Numbered from the stretch's first letter, positions 31,011 through 42,931 are shown. The stretch is DNA of 64,000 bases from Rhizophlyctis rosea (GCA_027596075.1 JADGJC010000201.1:1-64000); one strand, 5' to 3'. Translations and numbers: made by a program. Notes: generated by a model not told the origin, from the letters alone.

Positions 31011-32690
31011 ATGCTTAAACGAACATTAGCAATCCTTCTACTCCTGCAGTTGCAGGTTGCCTCTGTTCATCTCGATGGTCAGGGGAACGCGACTGCCCTG
31101 TCACTCGACTCGTTTTGGGCACTCCCGTCAGCAGATGAGGCAGCTATTGACGGTTTCTTCTCCCAGAGCGGACATACGAACAATTGGGCTGTGCTTGTGA
31201 GTATTTGCTGTTTCCTAAAACGACTGCCCAAAACTTGCTCCTGCCGGGCAACTCTAAACTCAATGACTAACCTCCTCCAGGTGTGCACCTCCCGGTTTTG
31301 GTTCAACTACAGGTAATGGCGGCTTCGAAGTCATACCTTGTGCTGTATCTCACACTAGAAACTGACAACGATGACTCTTTTTGCTTCTAAGACACATAGC
31401 TAATACCCTTTCAGTATACCGCACGGTTAAGCGACTTGGCATACCCGACTCGAACGTCATCCTCATGCTCGCAGATGATATGGCTTGCAATCCGCGCAAC
31501 CGTTTTGTGGCAACAGTATACAATCATATGAACAGATTTTTGGATTTATATGGGTCGAACGTGGAAGTGGATTACCGTGGTTACGATGTTACGGTGGAAA
31601 ACTTCATTAGGTTGCTTACGGGTGCGTGTGGGGAAGCTGGTGCGACTGCGCGACGATCGGACTCGTCTGATACGAAATACTCCAGATCGAGTGGATCCGG
31701 ACGTCCCGCGCTCTAAGCGTCTCCTGACGGACGACCGAAGCAACATCTTGGTCTACATGACCGGCCACGGCGGCGAAGAGTTCCTAAAATTTCAGGACAA
31801 AGAAGAAATAAGCAGCTACGACGTCGCCGACGCCTTTGCCCAAATGTGGGAAAAGAAACGGTAAACAAACATCCTTTCAACATCTCACATATATGCTTCT
31901 ATTCTAACTTCTAAGCCCATCTCACCACCGAAAGATACCACGAGATCTTCTTCATGATCGACACATGCCAAGCCGCGTCGATGTACACGCGTTTCAGCAA
32001 AGAGAAAACGCCCAACATCGTTGCAGCAGCATCTAGTATGACGGGACAGAACTCGTATTCTCATCATACGGATTCGGAGTTGGGCGTGGCGGTAATTGAT
32101 CGGTTTACGTATTATAATCTGGAGACGTTGGAGAGGTTGAAGAGGGAGGATCAGGCTTCTATGCGGCAGTTGGTAAGTTTAGGACAGGTTGAGATCGGAA
32201 ATGTGGGACGGTGGTTGGGGTTGTGTGGATGCTGAACATCTTGTCTTATGGCAGTTCAACACTTATGATCCGGCGCTCGTCGCATCAAATCCCGGGATTA
32301 GAGACGACATTTTTGGACGAACATTGGAGAACGTATGTGGCAGTCTCCCTTTTCCCGTGCTGATGACCTTCCCGCCTTGCTGATTGGATGCCGCCCAATT
32401 GTTTCTAGACCCTCGTAACAGACTTTTTCGGCGGAGTTCAGAACGTTGAACTAAGCCCATCAGGTTATAGTCTAGATCGCAAAAAGACTATCACGCCACC
32501 ACCCCCTGTCAAACAACCCCCCTCATCATTACCACCAAAATCAACTTCCCAAACTGACCTATCAACCAATACCCTATTACCAATGCAAAACCTAATGTTG
32601 CCCTTCAACATATCTTTTGTAATCGGATTAACAGCCTTTATAGGACTTATCGCTGCGTCGTTGCGGAATTCACAACAGTCAGAGTCGTAA
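31011..32690 (+). CDS. GPI8: GPI-anchor transamidase catalytic subunit PIG-K/GPI8
   Basis: This ER enzyme cleaves the C-terminal signal of proteins and attaches the GPI anchor. The start at ATG 31011 gives a signal peptide ([20 protein letters not shown]). Joined exons show the C13 (caspase-fold) peptidase: [18 protein letters not shown], then [20 protein letters not shown], then the catalytic His in [11 protein letters not shown] (codon 31766-31768) and the catalytic Cys in [10 protein letters not shown] (codon 31966-31968). A conserved VTDFFG lies near the C-terminus. A Pro/Ser-rich stalk and a single membrane helix ([20 protein letters not shown]) end the protein at TAA 32688-32690. Several short introns are clear, for example the one removing about 31621-31683 with GTGCGT..CTCCAG. 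Lengths and motifs match the family fully. Confidence 0.95.
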
Positions 32691-32774
32691 ACTTGTTAGA
32701 GCTTTGTTGATATCCATCCGAGTCTCTTTTGTCAGTTGTACATAGTTGTAACTATATTGTCTAAACGATCCCCA

Positions 32775-34852
32775 TCATTGTTCGACACCTTTCCATCGAT
32801 TTAGGGTTGCTTCGCTGATATAATCGAACCTGGAAGACAGGAATGAAATGTGAGATGGTGTACACTTACCGCCACTGTGTCTTGCATCACTCTCTCTTAC
32901 CTCCATATGAAAGAGTCCTCCCCAACAAACACAATTTGCCTGGAAAGTTATGTAATGTTGGAGTGAGCGGAGAAGAAGAAAAGGTTGGGACCGGAATGAC
33001 AACAGCACTTATGCAGTGCGTGATTCCGGGTAACTCACCGACAATTCCGAGTGAAGGCGCAACACCTGATCGCCTTCGTAGACCGCTTATGTCGTAGCTC
33101 GGAAACCAACTTCCCAGACGTCAGGTTGTATATGAATACCCCACCATTCTCGTTCCCGATGCAGAAGAACTGGTTGTCGGGTCTGAGGCGAGTAAGGGCA
33201 AACGGAAACAATGGTCAAAGTCAGGCTACTTCGCTTCGAAGCAACCAAAAGGCGATGGGGAGTTGGTTTTGGGCTGATCGTTTACTTACGTCACATCAAA
33301 TCGACAACGATTGTTCTCGTTGCCTTTCACGGTGAATTTCCGTATCACCTGCACAGAAAATGTGAGAATCCATTTCCATCCGCTTTTCTGCAACGAAAAG
33401 TACGAAGTGACAAGAAAGCCAAACATCTTTACAAACCTGAGACGTCTCAGGATCCCACAACAAGATCTTCCCATCCACCGATTTTGACAACACGTTCTCC
33501 GCCACGTACCGTATCGAATCTATCACGAGAAATTCCGGTTGCGGTCAATAAGATGTTCGATCACCACGGTTTCGAGAAGTCCAAGCTCACCAACATAACT
33601 GCTCCCGTGCAAGCGACTGGGTCCTGCAACCTTTACTCCTTCCACTATATTTTCTACAGGGACTGTTCGCGCTTCGTCTGCGGAGAGATTGAGCACGTCT
33701 TCAGGGATGTCCCAGTCCGAGACGCTTCCGTCTGTGTTTGCGGTGAGGAAGCTGGTGCCGAATGGGTGTAGTGCCTGTATTACAACGATCAGCGCCAGTG
33801 GTGAATATTGGAAATGATTGTCAAGTTGGAGCCTTGTTGAAAATCAGTCTTACCAGGGCAGTAGCTTTTTGCTTGTAGATCGCCAAGGCCTTCTCCGCTC
33901 CCAAATGCCAGAGTCGGATTGTGCCGTCTTTTGATAGGGATAGGACGAGGTTTACGTCTGTTGGATGTGATACCATGTCCAGGATGGGTCCTAAGTATGA
34001 AATGATTGTTGGCATCGGATGAGCACGTTAACAAACATTTTCTAATGGTAAACAATGCTGAGACCTGCCGGAATAGAAACGTACCGGCGTGACCTGAAAG
34101 CTGTTTCAGCTCCTCTGATTTGGCAATACTTAGGATGTGGATGGTAGTGTCGGTTCCGCCTGCGGCGAGGACGGCGTCGTTGGGCATGGAAAGCCAACAA
34201 CATGCTGATAGCTCCTGCCAAACCAAATCACATTGAGTTGCTTGGGACATGTCCACTGAAAGGCATCGAGGTAAACTCACCGGCCGTTCCTCAGAAACAG
34301 CCACCCCATTGTACCCTTCTCCATTCACCACGAAATGAGACATTATATCCAAGTGGTCTCCACAGTGCTCGTTGTCGTAAAAGTTCGCCTGCGTGCCCAA
34401 GCGCAATCGGGCAGGATTAGAACGATAGCATACTAGACAATGCGGTTGTTGTAGACGCAGTGTTCTCAGACTGATACCTGCGAGCCACCAACTGTCGCCA
34501 GCAGGTTGGACCCGTCAACACTTGGCGGTGAATCCTCTTCCTCCCCTTCGGCCGGGTTCCGCGTTGGCTGAGCGACAGAATTTCCGTCCATGCGCTGCCC
34601 TGGCCGCACGAAGAAGATGCACTGATTTATGTCGCGCCCGTGATTTTCTCTTATAACCCGTCGCAGGCGCATTCGTTTGAAGATCTCTTCCTGGCTTAAG
34701 CTGGGTGTTGTTATTGCCGGGTTGGTGTCAGCGGTTGATGCGGGAGTGGTTGAAAATAGGTTTCTGTCAAGAGTTGCTTGTATCTTCTTTGAGGGTGTGT
34801 CCTTGTGATCGCTGGACTCGTGAGATCGTTTGGTGGGTATAGTTTGTGTCAT
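32775..34852 (-). CDS. EED: EED/ESC-type WD40 protein, Polycomb repressive complex 2 subunit
   Basis: This multi-exon minus-strand gene encodes a seven-bladed WD40 protein. WD segments line up with animal EED in order: LSGHAG then PILDMVSHPTDVNLVLSLSK, then DGTIRLWHLG, then IRYVAENVLSKSVDGKILLW (EED has a matching SKS strand), and finally RCCAFTRNCRQIVFVGEDSF followed by IWRFDY. The last strands come from three tiny exons (about 33060-32980, 32948-32902 and 32831-32775) that join perfectly in frame. EED binds H3K27me3 and stimulates the EZH2 methyltransferase in PRC2. The start is ATG 34852 (MTQTIPTKRSHESSD); the same frame also has an ATG at 35107. The N-terminal 60-80 residues are disordered. 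It is divergent from ORC2 about 0.4 kb away. LRWD1 is the alternative considered, but the final IWR-F/W-D strand fits EED. Confidence 0.75.
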
Positions 34853-35269
34853 CGTTTTTGATTGGTCCGCTGAGAAGGTACAATCTATGAAAGACACAGT
34901 TTTGGAGGTTGGGGATGGGCTAGGAAGATGACGGTGGTGACCAACACGAGAAGTTGGGAAGGTGGTTCTTGGTGAGTTTCCGGTGTGTGTCCGTGCCACC
35001 GGACAGTCTGTATGACCAATTTTGGTCAAGATTTGTCCGCTTGAATGGACATGGATGTCTTTCCCTTCAACCTTGTTCTGCCCTTCCTCAGCATACCTTG
35101 CTTCCATAAAAATATAGATCTCTCATCAACGTTGTCGATTACTTCGGGAAGAGTCTGCTACACAATAGACACCCACGTACGAAAGACTGAACAGCGTGGC
35201 TGACTCGATATCCGCTGATAAGTCGGAACACATAACGCAGGCTCCATCACCACCTGCAAACTTAGCGTC

Positions 35270-37063
35270 ATGGACCCCTCCTCGCTACCAAACACTCCCA
35301 CAAGCCGAGCCCGCCATAGAGTAGTCCAAACGGGTCTCACACTTACACCAAGCTCTCGGCGAGCACAGAACAAACCCACAACGGTTGAAGATGACCTCGA
35401 CAACGACTTCAACGAAGATCGCGAGACGCTTAGCATAGTACGGAATACACCACTAAAAGGTGTCGCTGACGACAAGGAGAATGGCGCGAGGGAAGGCGTT
35501 TTGACACCTGGGAAGGAGATTTATGGGTTCGAGAGGAAGCGCAAAGCGGGCAGTCTGTTGCGGAAGGAGGTTGGGACTCTTCCGGGCGGGGAAAACAACG
35601 ACTTGGGTGACGAGGAGTCGGAGGAGGAGGCGCCCAACACACCAACATCCCGGAGGAAGGGGACAAGGCGAACGTCTGTCGACGTGAAGGATGCTGTCAC
35701 ACCGACCGGTCGAAGAAGTGGGAGGATTGCAAGGGATGAGAAAGGCAAAACACCCGAAGTTGGAAAAGGTCGTACGGTTTCGGTAGGGACGCCGACGAGT
35801 CGGATCGCTAAGCTGAAAAGGGCAGCCGAAGACACAACAACCACACCGCAATCTGTCCGGAGCAAAAGACGCAGGGTGTCTCGTCGTTTAGCTACGGTTA
35901 TTGCAGAAGATGATGGTAGTGACGAAGAAGAAGAGGAGGAGGAAGAAGAAGAGGAGGAGGAGGATGAACAGGAAGCAGCAGAGGAGGAGGAGGGAAACGG
36001 TGCGGAAGTAGCCGACGAATTTACAGAATCTGCCGCCTACGAACGATACTTCGCCGACCTCCACACCAGCCGCGCCATCACCTCCAACAACACTCTCTCA
36101 AAACTTCCTCCACTCAAAAAGGAAGACTTTGACGCCGCCCTCTCCAAAGCTCCGAAAAAACACTCCACCGAAATCAACAACCTGATCTCCCTCCATCAAT
36201 CCCAATTTCCTCAATGGCAATTCGAACTTTCCGCCGGTTTCAACCTCCTGTTCTACGGTTTCGGATCCAAACGTACCCTCCTAAACACATTCGCAGAAAC
36301 AACATTGTGCGAGCATCCGTACCTAGTCGTGGACGGATACCACCCTTCTGCGACCATCAACATGGTCTTGAGCGACATCATCGGAGGAGTCCTCCAACAC
36401 AAGGGTCCCATCGGAACCCTCCAAGACCAAACCGCCCTCATCGCCGCCTACTTCTCCCGTCCCGACCGTGCCGTTGACAACCTCTACCTCCTCATCCACA
36501 ATGTGGACGGCCCAAACCTCCGCGTCGAAAAAGCGCAAACCGCCCTCGCAGCGTTAGCATCCACGCCCAACATCCAGATCGTCGCCTCCATCGACCACAT
36601 CAACGCGCCGCTGTTATGGGACAACGTCAAGAGCGTGCGGTTCGGATGGGTTTGGCATGATGTGACGACGTTTTTGGCATATGGGGAGGAAACGTCCGAT
36701 GAAAATTCGTTGATTTTCAAGACGGGGTCGGAGAGGAGTGGGATCCAGGGGGTTTTGAGTGTGTTGAATAGTTTGACCGCGAATGGAAGGAGGATTTTCC
36801 GGATTTTGGCGGAGCATCAGGTGGATGGTGGTGGGGACGGTGGTGGGGAAGAAGGGCTGTCATACGATGCGTTCTTCACGATGGCGTCGGATCAGTTTTT
36901 AGTTAGTAATGAAGTGAATTTCAGGACGCAGTTGACGGAGTTCAGGGATCATCAGATTATTCAGTGGCGGAAGGGGGCGGATAAGATGGAGGTGTTGGGG
37001 ATTCCGTTGGATGTGGCGACGTTGAAGCAAATTTTGGATATGATGAAGGAGAAGGGGATGTGA
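35270..37063 (+). CDS. ORC2: Origin recognition complex subunit 2
   Basis: This is a single-exon gene of 597 residues from ATG 35270. The C-terminal half is the ORC2 AAA+-like and winged-helix region: FELSAGFNLLFYGFGSKRTL, then LYLLIHNVDGPNLR, then IQIVASIDHINAPLLWDN, then TTFLAYGEETSDENSL, then RTQLTEFRDHQIIQWRKG. Each has a close counterpart in animal ORC2. The N-terminal half is disordered, with several T-P sites next to basic residues (CDK-type) and a pure acidic run at about residues 220-245 encoded by GAA/GAG repeats. Function: part of the six-subunit origin complex that loads MCM helicases in the nucleus. The regulatory phosphorylation is inferred from T-P motifs only. Confidence 0.95.
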   Translation: MDPSSLPNTPTSRARHRVVQTGLTLTPSSRRAQNKPTTVEDDLDNDFNEDRETLSIVRNTPLKGVADDKENGAREGVLTPGKEIYGFERKRKAGSLLRKEVGTLPGGENNDLGDEESEEEAPNTPTSRRKGTRRTSVDVKDAVTPTGRRSGRIARDEKGKTPEVGKGRTVSVGTPTSRIAKLKRAAEDTTTTPQSVRSKRRRVSRRLATVIAEDDGSDEEEEEEEEEEEEEDEQEAAEEEEGNGAEVADEFTESAAYERYFADLHTSRAITSNNTLSKLPPLKKEDFDAALSKAPKKHSTEINNLISLHQSQFPQWQFELSAGFNLLFYGFGSKRTLLNTFAETTLCEHPYLVVDGYHPSATINMVLSDIIGGVLQHKGPIGTLQDQTALIAAYFSRPDRAVDNLYLLIHNVDGPNLRVEKAQTALAALASTPNIQIVASIDHINAPLLWDNVKSVRFGWVWHDVTTFLAYGEETSDENSLIFKTGSERSGIQGVLSVLNSLTANGRRIFRILAEHQVDGGGDGGGEEGLSYDAFFTMASDQFLVSNEVNFRTQLTEFRDHQIIQWRKGADKMEVLGIPLDVATLKQILDMMKEKGM

Positions 37064-37230
37064 TGCGGTTTGTGTAGGACGGGAGGCGAGTAGGACGCAG
37101 AAGGGGTACTTGTTTGTAATAATTTAGAATACAAGGTGCTGCAGGAAAACTACGAGTCGCAGCGCGAGACAATGATGTATATGTACATGAAAAGCGGGTG
37201 GGATCAGAGAGTAATGGCCGGAAGGAGAGA

Positions 37231-38768
37231 CTACTTGGCTCCTCCAGCACTCCTCTTCCCCATACTCCCCTCAAACCCAGGCCTCTTCTTCCCCCCACCC
37301 GCCGGCTTCTTCCCCTTCTTCCCCTTCGGCGCATTCCTCGCCTCCAACCTAGCCTTGATATTCTCTTCCCTCTTCTTCTGTTTCTGCTCCTGCTCCTTCT
37401 TCACCTGCGCCTGCCGATCATTCCAAGTCTGTGCACTCTTGGCCTTTTCTTGCTCCTTTCGCTTCACTGTCTTCTTTAGCAGTTTGACGTCGTCCTTGAC
37501 TTTTTCGCCCTCGGCTAGTTGCTCGAGTTTGTTCCATGCTTGCTTTTCGGCGATTGCAGCGGCTTTTTCAGGGGCGGTTTTAGAGAGAGTTTCGAGTTTT
37601 GCTTTTTTGGCTTCGGCCTGTTTCATGTGGTCAAACATCTGACAGATGAGACTTCATTGTGAAATTACAGAATGCCGTACCTGCTTCAACTGCCCGGCCA
37701 AATCCGCCTTCCGTTTCTTGCTACCAGACTCTGGCACACCAAAATCAAGCTTTCCGAAACTGACGGCGTCGGCTACGGGTTTCCCATCATTCCTCCCTTC
37801 CTTTGCTTTAGCCGGTACAGACATGCCCTGGTTGATCAATGTCAAATCAGTCCGCGCCGGTAACACAAATAGTAGCCCACATCGAGGATACGAAAGAAAA
37901 TGACGCCATGAAACGCGCGCGAAGATACATACCGCAGTATCATCCCCCTTTTTCTTCTTGTCCTTCTTCTTTGCAATAGCAGCCTTCTTCTCCGCCTTCC
38001 GTTTCGCCCGCCTATCCAAAATCTCCTGCCGGCTACGCGGCGTTGTTTCTCCGGGCTTCCCTTCCTTGCCCGCCCCTCCACGTTTTGCTGCTAGTTCCGC
38101 TAAGCGGTTCTGGATTTTGGCTCGGAGTTCGGTAATAGATCCTGTGGGCATGGGTTGGACGGAGGGTTCATCCTCGTCGTCGACCTCCATCTCGTCAGCG
38201 ACGTCGTCATCATCGCCCTCGTCTTCGTCTCCTTCGTCGTCTCCGCCTTCGTTTTGTGACTCCTTCTTCTTCTTTTCCGCTTCGGCGGCTTCCGACTGGA
38301 GGTCTAGGACTGATTTGTAGTTTTCGGGGTCGAGCTGCGAAGATTCGTCCATGCGTCAATTGGATCGTTGATCAACTTACACAACATAAGAATTGCGGAT
38401 GATTCAACAGTGTACCTTTGCCTTCTTTGCCTTTTTGGTCGCCTCCTTTATGGCCTGTTTTGGCGCTTTGTTCTTTTTGTTGTATGCATATTTCCCAGTC
38501 TGGACAAGATGCCGTCGCAGGTCAGCTTATGTTGCGGGCACAAATTTTGTTGCGTTTACAAGACTTACCGGTTCTTGGTCGTTGTCTTGCGTCAAATAAT
38601 ACTTTGGCGGAATGAGCTCGACCAGAGAGTCGAAACAGGCCTTGTTGTGAGCCAGACGTTCCTACAATGAGAAATTTTGGTGAGTCCGACTTGTCTTGTG
38701 AACAGAATGTAACAAGGGTGCCCTACCGTTAGACCCTCCAAAGCTGGGTTCAACACTTCGGCCGGCAT
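37231..38768 (-). CDS. SURF6/RRP14: SURF6 / Rrp14 nucleolar ribosome-biogenesis protein
   Basis: This minus-strand gene of about six exons starts at ATG 38768 (MPAEVLNPALEGL). The N-terminal SURF6 module appears in ERLAHNKACFDSLVELIPPK and YYLTQDNDQEP, then KAPKQAIKEATKKAKKAK. The middle has SITELRAKIQNRLAELAAKR and RSRQEILDRRAKRKAEKKA. The conserved C-terminal domain, in 37638-37231, reads AWNKLEQLAEGEKVKDDVK then LLKKTVKRKEQEKAKS and KKREENIKARLEARN. It is a highly basic, lysine-rich nucleolar protein needed for 60S and 40S subunit assembly and rRNA binding. An acidic block of Asp/Glu repeats lies between the modules. Stop at 37231. DHX37, at the left edge, works in the same pathway, but clustering is likely coincidental. 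Confidence 0.9.
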
Positions 38769-39046
38769 TATTGCTAATTGTATGGCTCAGAGTGTGCAAG
38801 CTGAGTGGTTTGCTAGCAGGAAACTTGCAAATTCCCCAAAAAACATTTCAGGGATGTGGCTTATGAGTGGCTATTTTTGTGACACCCGGCTCACGCACCC
38901 CCAGCTGCAGGGCCCCAGCACATTCCAGCAATGAGCATCCAGCGACGTTCTTACTTTCTCATCCCATCTACTTTCGAATACTCAAGCGACTACTTTGAAA
39001 TTCGTTGCCTACACGTTGTGACATCGATATCGATATACACCCTACT

Positions 39047-40186
39047 ATGGACAACATTGGCGATCAAGCGAAACCCAATTTGGACTTGCTCAAACGACTC
39101 TCCGATGTCCACTGCCATGTTATTGACAGTCCACACACGATAAATCAAGTTCCTTCCTTGGCCGTAGGACGCCTGTTTGTTATGGGTCCGCGACTTTCAT
39201 ATTAATAAACAAAAATTTGAGATTGATGGGCTACGTCTACAGGTACTAGGCCGGACGACTGGTCCATAGTTGTAGATGCGGCTGGCAAATGGCCTGACAA
39301 GGTTGTGCCAGCGTTTGGTAAGTAAAAGGGCCAGCTATTTCCAATTGTTAATTATTTAGGCAGTTGACCTGATGTACTTCACGTTTTAGGCATACATCCA
39401 TGGTTTGCGCACACCCTCCCGTCTCCTGCACCCAAATCCTCCTCCTCTTCTCCATCCCCGACTTCCTCTCCAATACCTGATCCCTATATAAGCCTATCAA
39501 ATTGCCTCGCCTCCCACCCAACCGCCGCAGTCGGCGAAATTGGCATAGACTCAATAGCACGAGACCGCACCACGAACGAGAAATACCCCTTCGACCATCA
39601 GTTTGCCATCTTCCGTTACCAAATGGATCTAGCAGCACAACATAACCGTCCCGTCAATGTGCATGCCGTGCAGTGTCATGGGCACCTTCTGAAGTATTTT
39701 GCCGAGTTGGCAGAACGGGTGCCAAAGGATCGCGAACGAAGAAAGAAGAAAACAAAAGGCCAGGCTGACGAACAGGAAGAGACTAAGGGTGTGGAAAGTG
39801 TGGATCATTCCGAGAGGGATTCCACCTACACCCATCCCTCACCCACACAACCCGTACCCCCCACAATCCTCCTTCACTCCTTCTCCGGCTCTTCTGACAT
39901 AGTGCGCTCCCTTCTCCGCCTCGCTAAACCTTTCTCCAGTCGCATATTTTTCTCATTCTCAGCCGCCATAAACTCTCGTTCCGCTAAATGCCATGACCGC
40001 ATAGTCGCTGTGCCAGACGACCGGATCTTGATTGAATCGGATTTACACGACGCGAGTATGGTTGATGATGCCATGTGGGCTGGGTTGAAGATGGTGGCGG
40101 AGGCGAAAGGGTGGGCACTGGAGGAGACTGTGGAGAGGGTTGAGAAGAATGTGGAGGAGTATTTGGTTGGATGGAGCAAACGTTAG
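39047..40186 (+). CDS. TatD-family metal-dependent hydrolase (Scn1/TATDN type)
   Basis: The gene starts at ATG 39047 (MDNIGDQAKPNLDLLKRL) with introns at about 39180-39240 and 39320-39388. TatD metal ligands are all in place: the HxH of LSDVHCHVID, Glu in AVGEIGID, His in VNVHAVQCHGH, His in ILLHSFSGS and Asp in ILIESDLHDAS. The family are 3'-5' DNA exonucleases or deoxyribonucleases of the TIM-barrel amidohydrolase fold. The fungal Scn1 branch is poorly characterised. An insertion of about 50 charged residues (KDRERRKKKTKGQADEQEE and on) lies between the Gly-His and LHSFSG blocks. A second, Ser/Pro-rich insertion lies after IHPWFAHTLPS. Both look like disordered loops and do not remove ligands. 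Confidence 0.88.
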
Positions 40187-40864
40187 GATTAGCTGTCGTT
40201 CATCTCCTGCAACATACCTTCTGCAACAGAGTTTGACCTTTCAGGTCTTGACGGAAGATGTGATCGCAAAGAGTAGGACCGGACGGCATGTGACGACTTT
40301 CCGCAGGGTTCTTTTACACAAGCATCCATCCAAAGCCATCACACTTATGCTCCCTTGGATCTTTTGTTAAGGGAGCAGAAATGCGTTGAAGGCAAGGTGA
40401 GACACACTGACTTGATGGGCTGGTCAGCTGCCAGCTTGTGAGGTGACAATGAAAAGCGCATGGATGGGGAGGTGCAACACCGGTAACAGTGGGTTGGATA
40501 GCGGGCATAAGATGTTGTTGGAAGAAAGAGCAGAAGACCACATCGATTGGCCGGGCCAATTGCGGATCATTTGCAAAGAATTCGGATCAGTACTCATTTG
40601 CAGGCACGCCAAGAAGGGTGTGGCCTCCTCGCGATATTTGCGTCGGTCAACTCACTGCAAAAATCGACAGCATATTCAAATCAAGGTACCTATACAGAAA
40701 AAATGGTGACAATTGCCATATACAATGCATACAAGAAGCAAAGAAAAAGAAGACACAATTACCCAACAGGGTCAGCTATCTCTTTCCAGCTCCATCCCTT
40801 CCAGGTAGGTCGCTCCCTCCCACCTAGGCCCTTTCCTATACCTCCAACCCAGAAACAAATAAGA
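40187..40864. other. Convergent intergenic region
   Basis: This is about 0.7 kb between two convergent genes and should contain both 3' UTRs. Open frames here are short and featureless. No hairpin terminator, repeat or RNA gene was recognised. Confidence 0.5.
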
Positions 40865-42931
40865 TCACGTCTGAATCTGCTCGATAGTACCCTTAGCCTC
40901 CTTCCAAGCCTGAATAACCCTCCGATGATAATCCCTTTTCGCCATCGCATACCCAACCAACATATTTCTCAAATCCTTCACCTTCTCCATCTGGAACCCG
41001 TCCAAGTTCGCCTGGATATCCGCATTGGCCCTCACCAACTGGCTCTGAAGTTGTTCCCGCTGCTGTTGCAGCGTTACAATCTTGTCCCGGGTTTTAGAGA
41101 TTGCGTTGCGGCGGCTCTGTTCGGGGTCGTTGTCGATTAGGGAATTGATGGTGGCGAGAAAGCCGGTGGGCTTTGGGGGACCGCCGGTAGACGTTGCATT
41201 GGCGGAGTACGGGCCTGCGGATGTGGAGGAGGTGGTGGTGGTAGGGGGAAGNNNNNNNNNNTTCTCCTTTGTTTTGGTGCTTTCGGGCCTGGCTTTTGGG
41301 TGTGGTGGGTGGGTGTTGGGGCGTTGGTGGGCGGATGTTGGGGCGGGACCGGTGGCTCCTTCGGCGTTGAGTACGGCGGCTAGGCGCTGTGCTTCCGCCT
41401 CGGAGCTTTCCAATTGAGAGAGTTTATTTTGTTTTTCGATCAAACTGTCACAGACCATCTCGAACTCTACGTGTTTCCCATGTCTCCATCTTAGGAGTTT
41501 CTCCACTGTTTTGCTGAAAAGAAGATACTCCTGTAACGAGTCGGCGAACCGGTCTTCTAATGCGGCGCTCATCTGGTTGGAGGCGGTAACAGTGGAATCC
41601 AAGGCGCCACCGACTTCTTCGATGGCGCGCTGCAATGGTGTTTCTGATAGTGACCAGCCATTATATGCAGCGCCCAGGTCGGAATAGCATGTCGCCGCGT
41701 CGGACACGTCCTTCGCGATTCGCTTGTGCACTTTGGCGGTGTGGGTGATCTGCGCTGCGAATCGTGCGGTGTAATCTTCGGCCGCATTGAAATGCTTGTC
41801 TGAATAAATGAAGCGATCAATGGGCCTTGCCGACCTCGGAAGCAGCTGATACATGAAGGACGCACCGGAATGTCTCAACGTGCCCTTCTCAGCGGTTGTT
41901 GTCGTCTCCTTCTTTAGGTATACACTGAGACCACTCGTGGAGAGGATGTCCGTCCAAGTAGCCTCCCCCTCCAAAAACCGGTGGAACACATGCTCTTCGT
42001 TCAATACTGGATGCGCTGCGACACGGTTCAGGAATGATTGTAGTAGTCGTTTCCGCTTGTCAATGATGTTTGGATCCTCCTTCGCCTTCCCCGGTTTGGC
42101 AGCATAATCTGCTACGCTGTGCTTTTCTGGTATTGGGGGAACTACCGCGGTTGGGTGGAGACCGAGCAGCAATTTTCTTAACGATTCAAACTCGGAATAG
42201 CGATGCTTTGCTTCGAAGCTGAGTGAATGTTCAGGGATCTCCGTGTGAATGGTATATGCGATATAGGACGAGCCAGTCATATCAGAGCTTTTGACAGCCT
42301 GAAACATGAGCGAACTCATTAGATTCTTCTGCACTTTCTGTTTTTGTCGGTCAAACCTTCCTCAAGACATTACCTCGCTGATTGTGATCACAGGAGGGAT
42401 TTGTTGTGGCAGATTTGACTCAATTGGGGGATTGAATGCACTTGATGGTATGGCATGAATGGCACGGTCAAGTCCACAGCAGAACGTTGTCTGTGTATTA
42501 TGAACCCGGAAATACTTAGATGCACATTCACTGACCGCCTCCCCCAAAACCAAAAAAGAAAGGAAAGGCTGCATGTGCAGGATGGGCCGAAAAACTGCTC
42601 CCATGCAAAAGCGTACATTTTCAAAACCCCAGCCCCGATTACGATTGCGACTTGCCTTCTTCCTAGGTTCTGATAATCTGCCATGCAATCCGCTGAATAC
42701 CATTGAGTTTTCCGATTGAGAACCCGGGTCCGCGTCATGGTTGGGTGGAGCCAAGTTCGCGGAATAGTCGACACTGGTTTCCTCGTCGCTATTCCAAGAG
42801 GGATTGTCCATACTGTTGACCGCTGGGGTAGTGGTAGTTATGTTTGCTGGTGGAGGCGCTGGAGTTGGGGTGGGTTCTGGAGTTGCGTAATGAGAGCGTG
42901 GTCTATTTCGGCGACGGCGACGGCGAATCAT
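40865..42931 (-). CDS. PX-BAR sorting nexin, SNX41/ATG20 type
   Basis: The start is ATG 42931 (MIRRRRRRNRPRSHY). The first exon is a disordered leader. A short middle exon gives IPPVITISEA, which splices to VKSSDMTGSSYIAYTIHTE at about 42300. The PX domain follows with the phosphoinositide-binding RYSEF and the PPIPEKHSVADYAA motif typical of Snx41/Atg20 and Snx4, then RLLQSFLNRVAAHP and FHRFLEG. From about 41900 down lies a long BAR-type helical region (NAAEDYTARFAAQITHTAKV ... LLRWRHGKHVEFE). It is interrupted by a Pro/Ser/Thr-rich insert and resumes with RNMLVGYAMAKRDYHRRVI near the stop. These proteins bind PtdIns3P on endosomes and work in retrograde sorting and selective autophagy. A 10-N gap lies in the insert, so the true residue count is unknown. 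Confidence 0.85.
41252..41261. other. Assembly gap (10 N)
   Basis: Ten undetermined bases lie inside the sorting-nexin coding region, in a G/T-rich low-complexity part. The frame on the two sides agrees if the gap is 10 nt or differs from this by a multiple of three. Round gap sizes are often placeholders. Confidence 0.95.

Noticed and set aside
32775..34852. Assignment of the WD40 gene to LRWD1/ORCA, suggested by ORC2 being next door
   Set aside because: There are no leucine-rich repeats, and the SKS strand and final IWR-FDY strand fit EED better.
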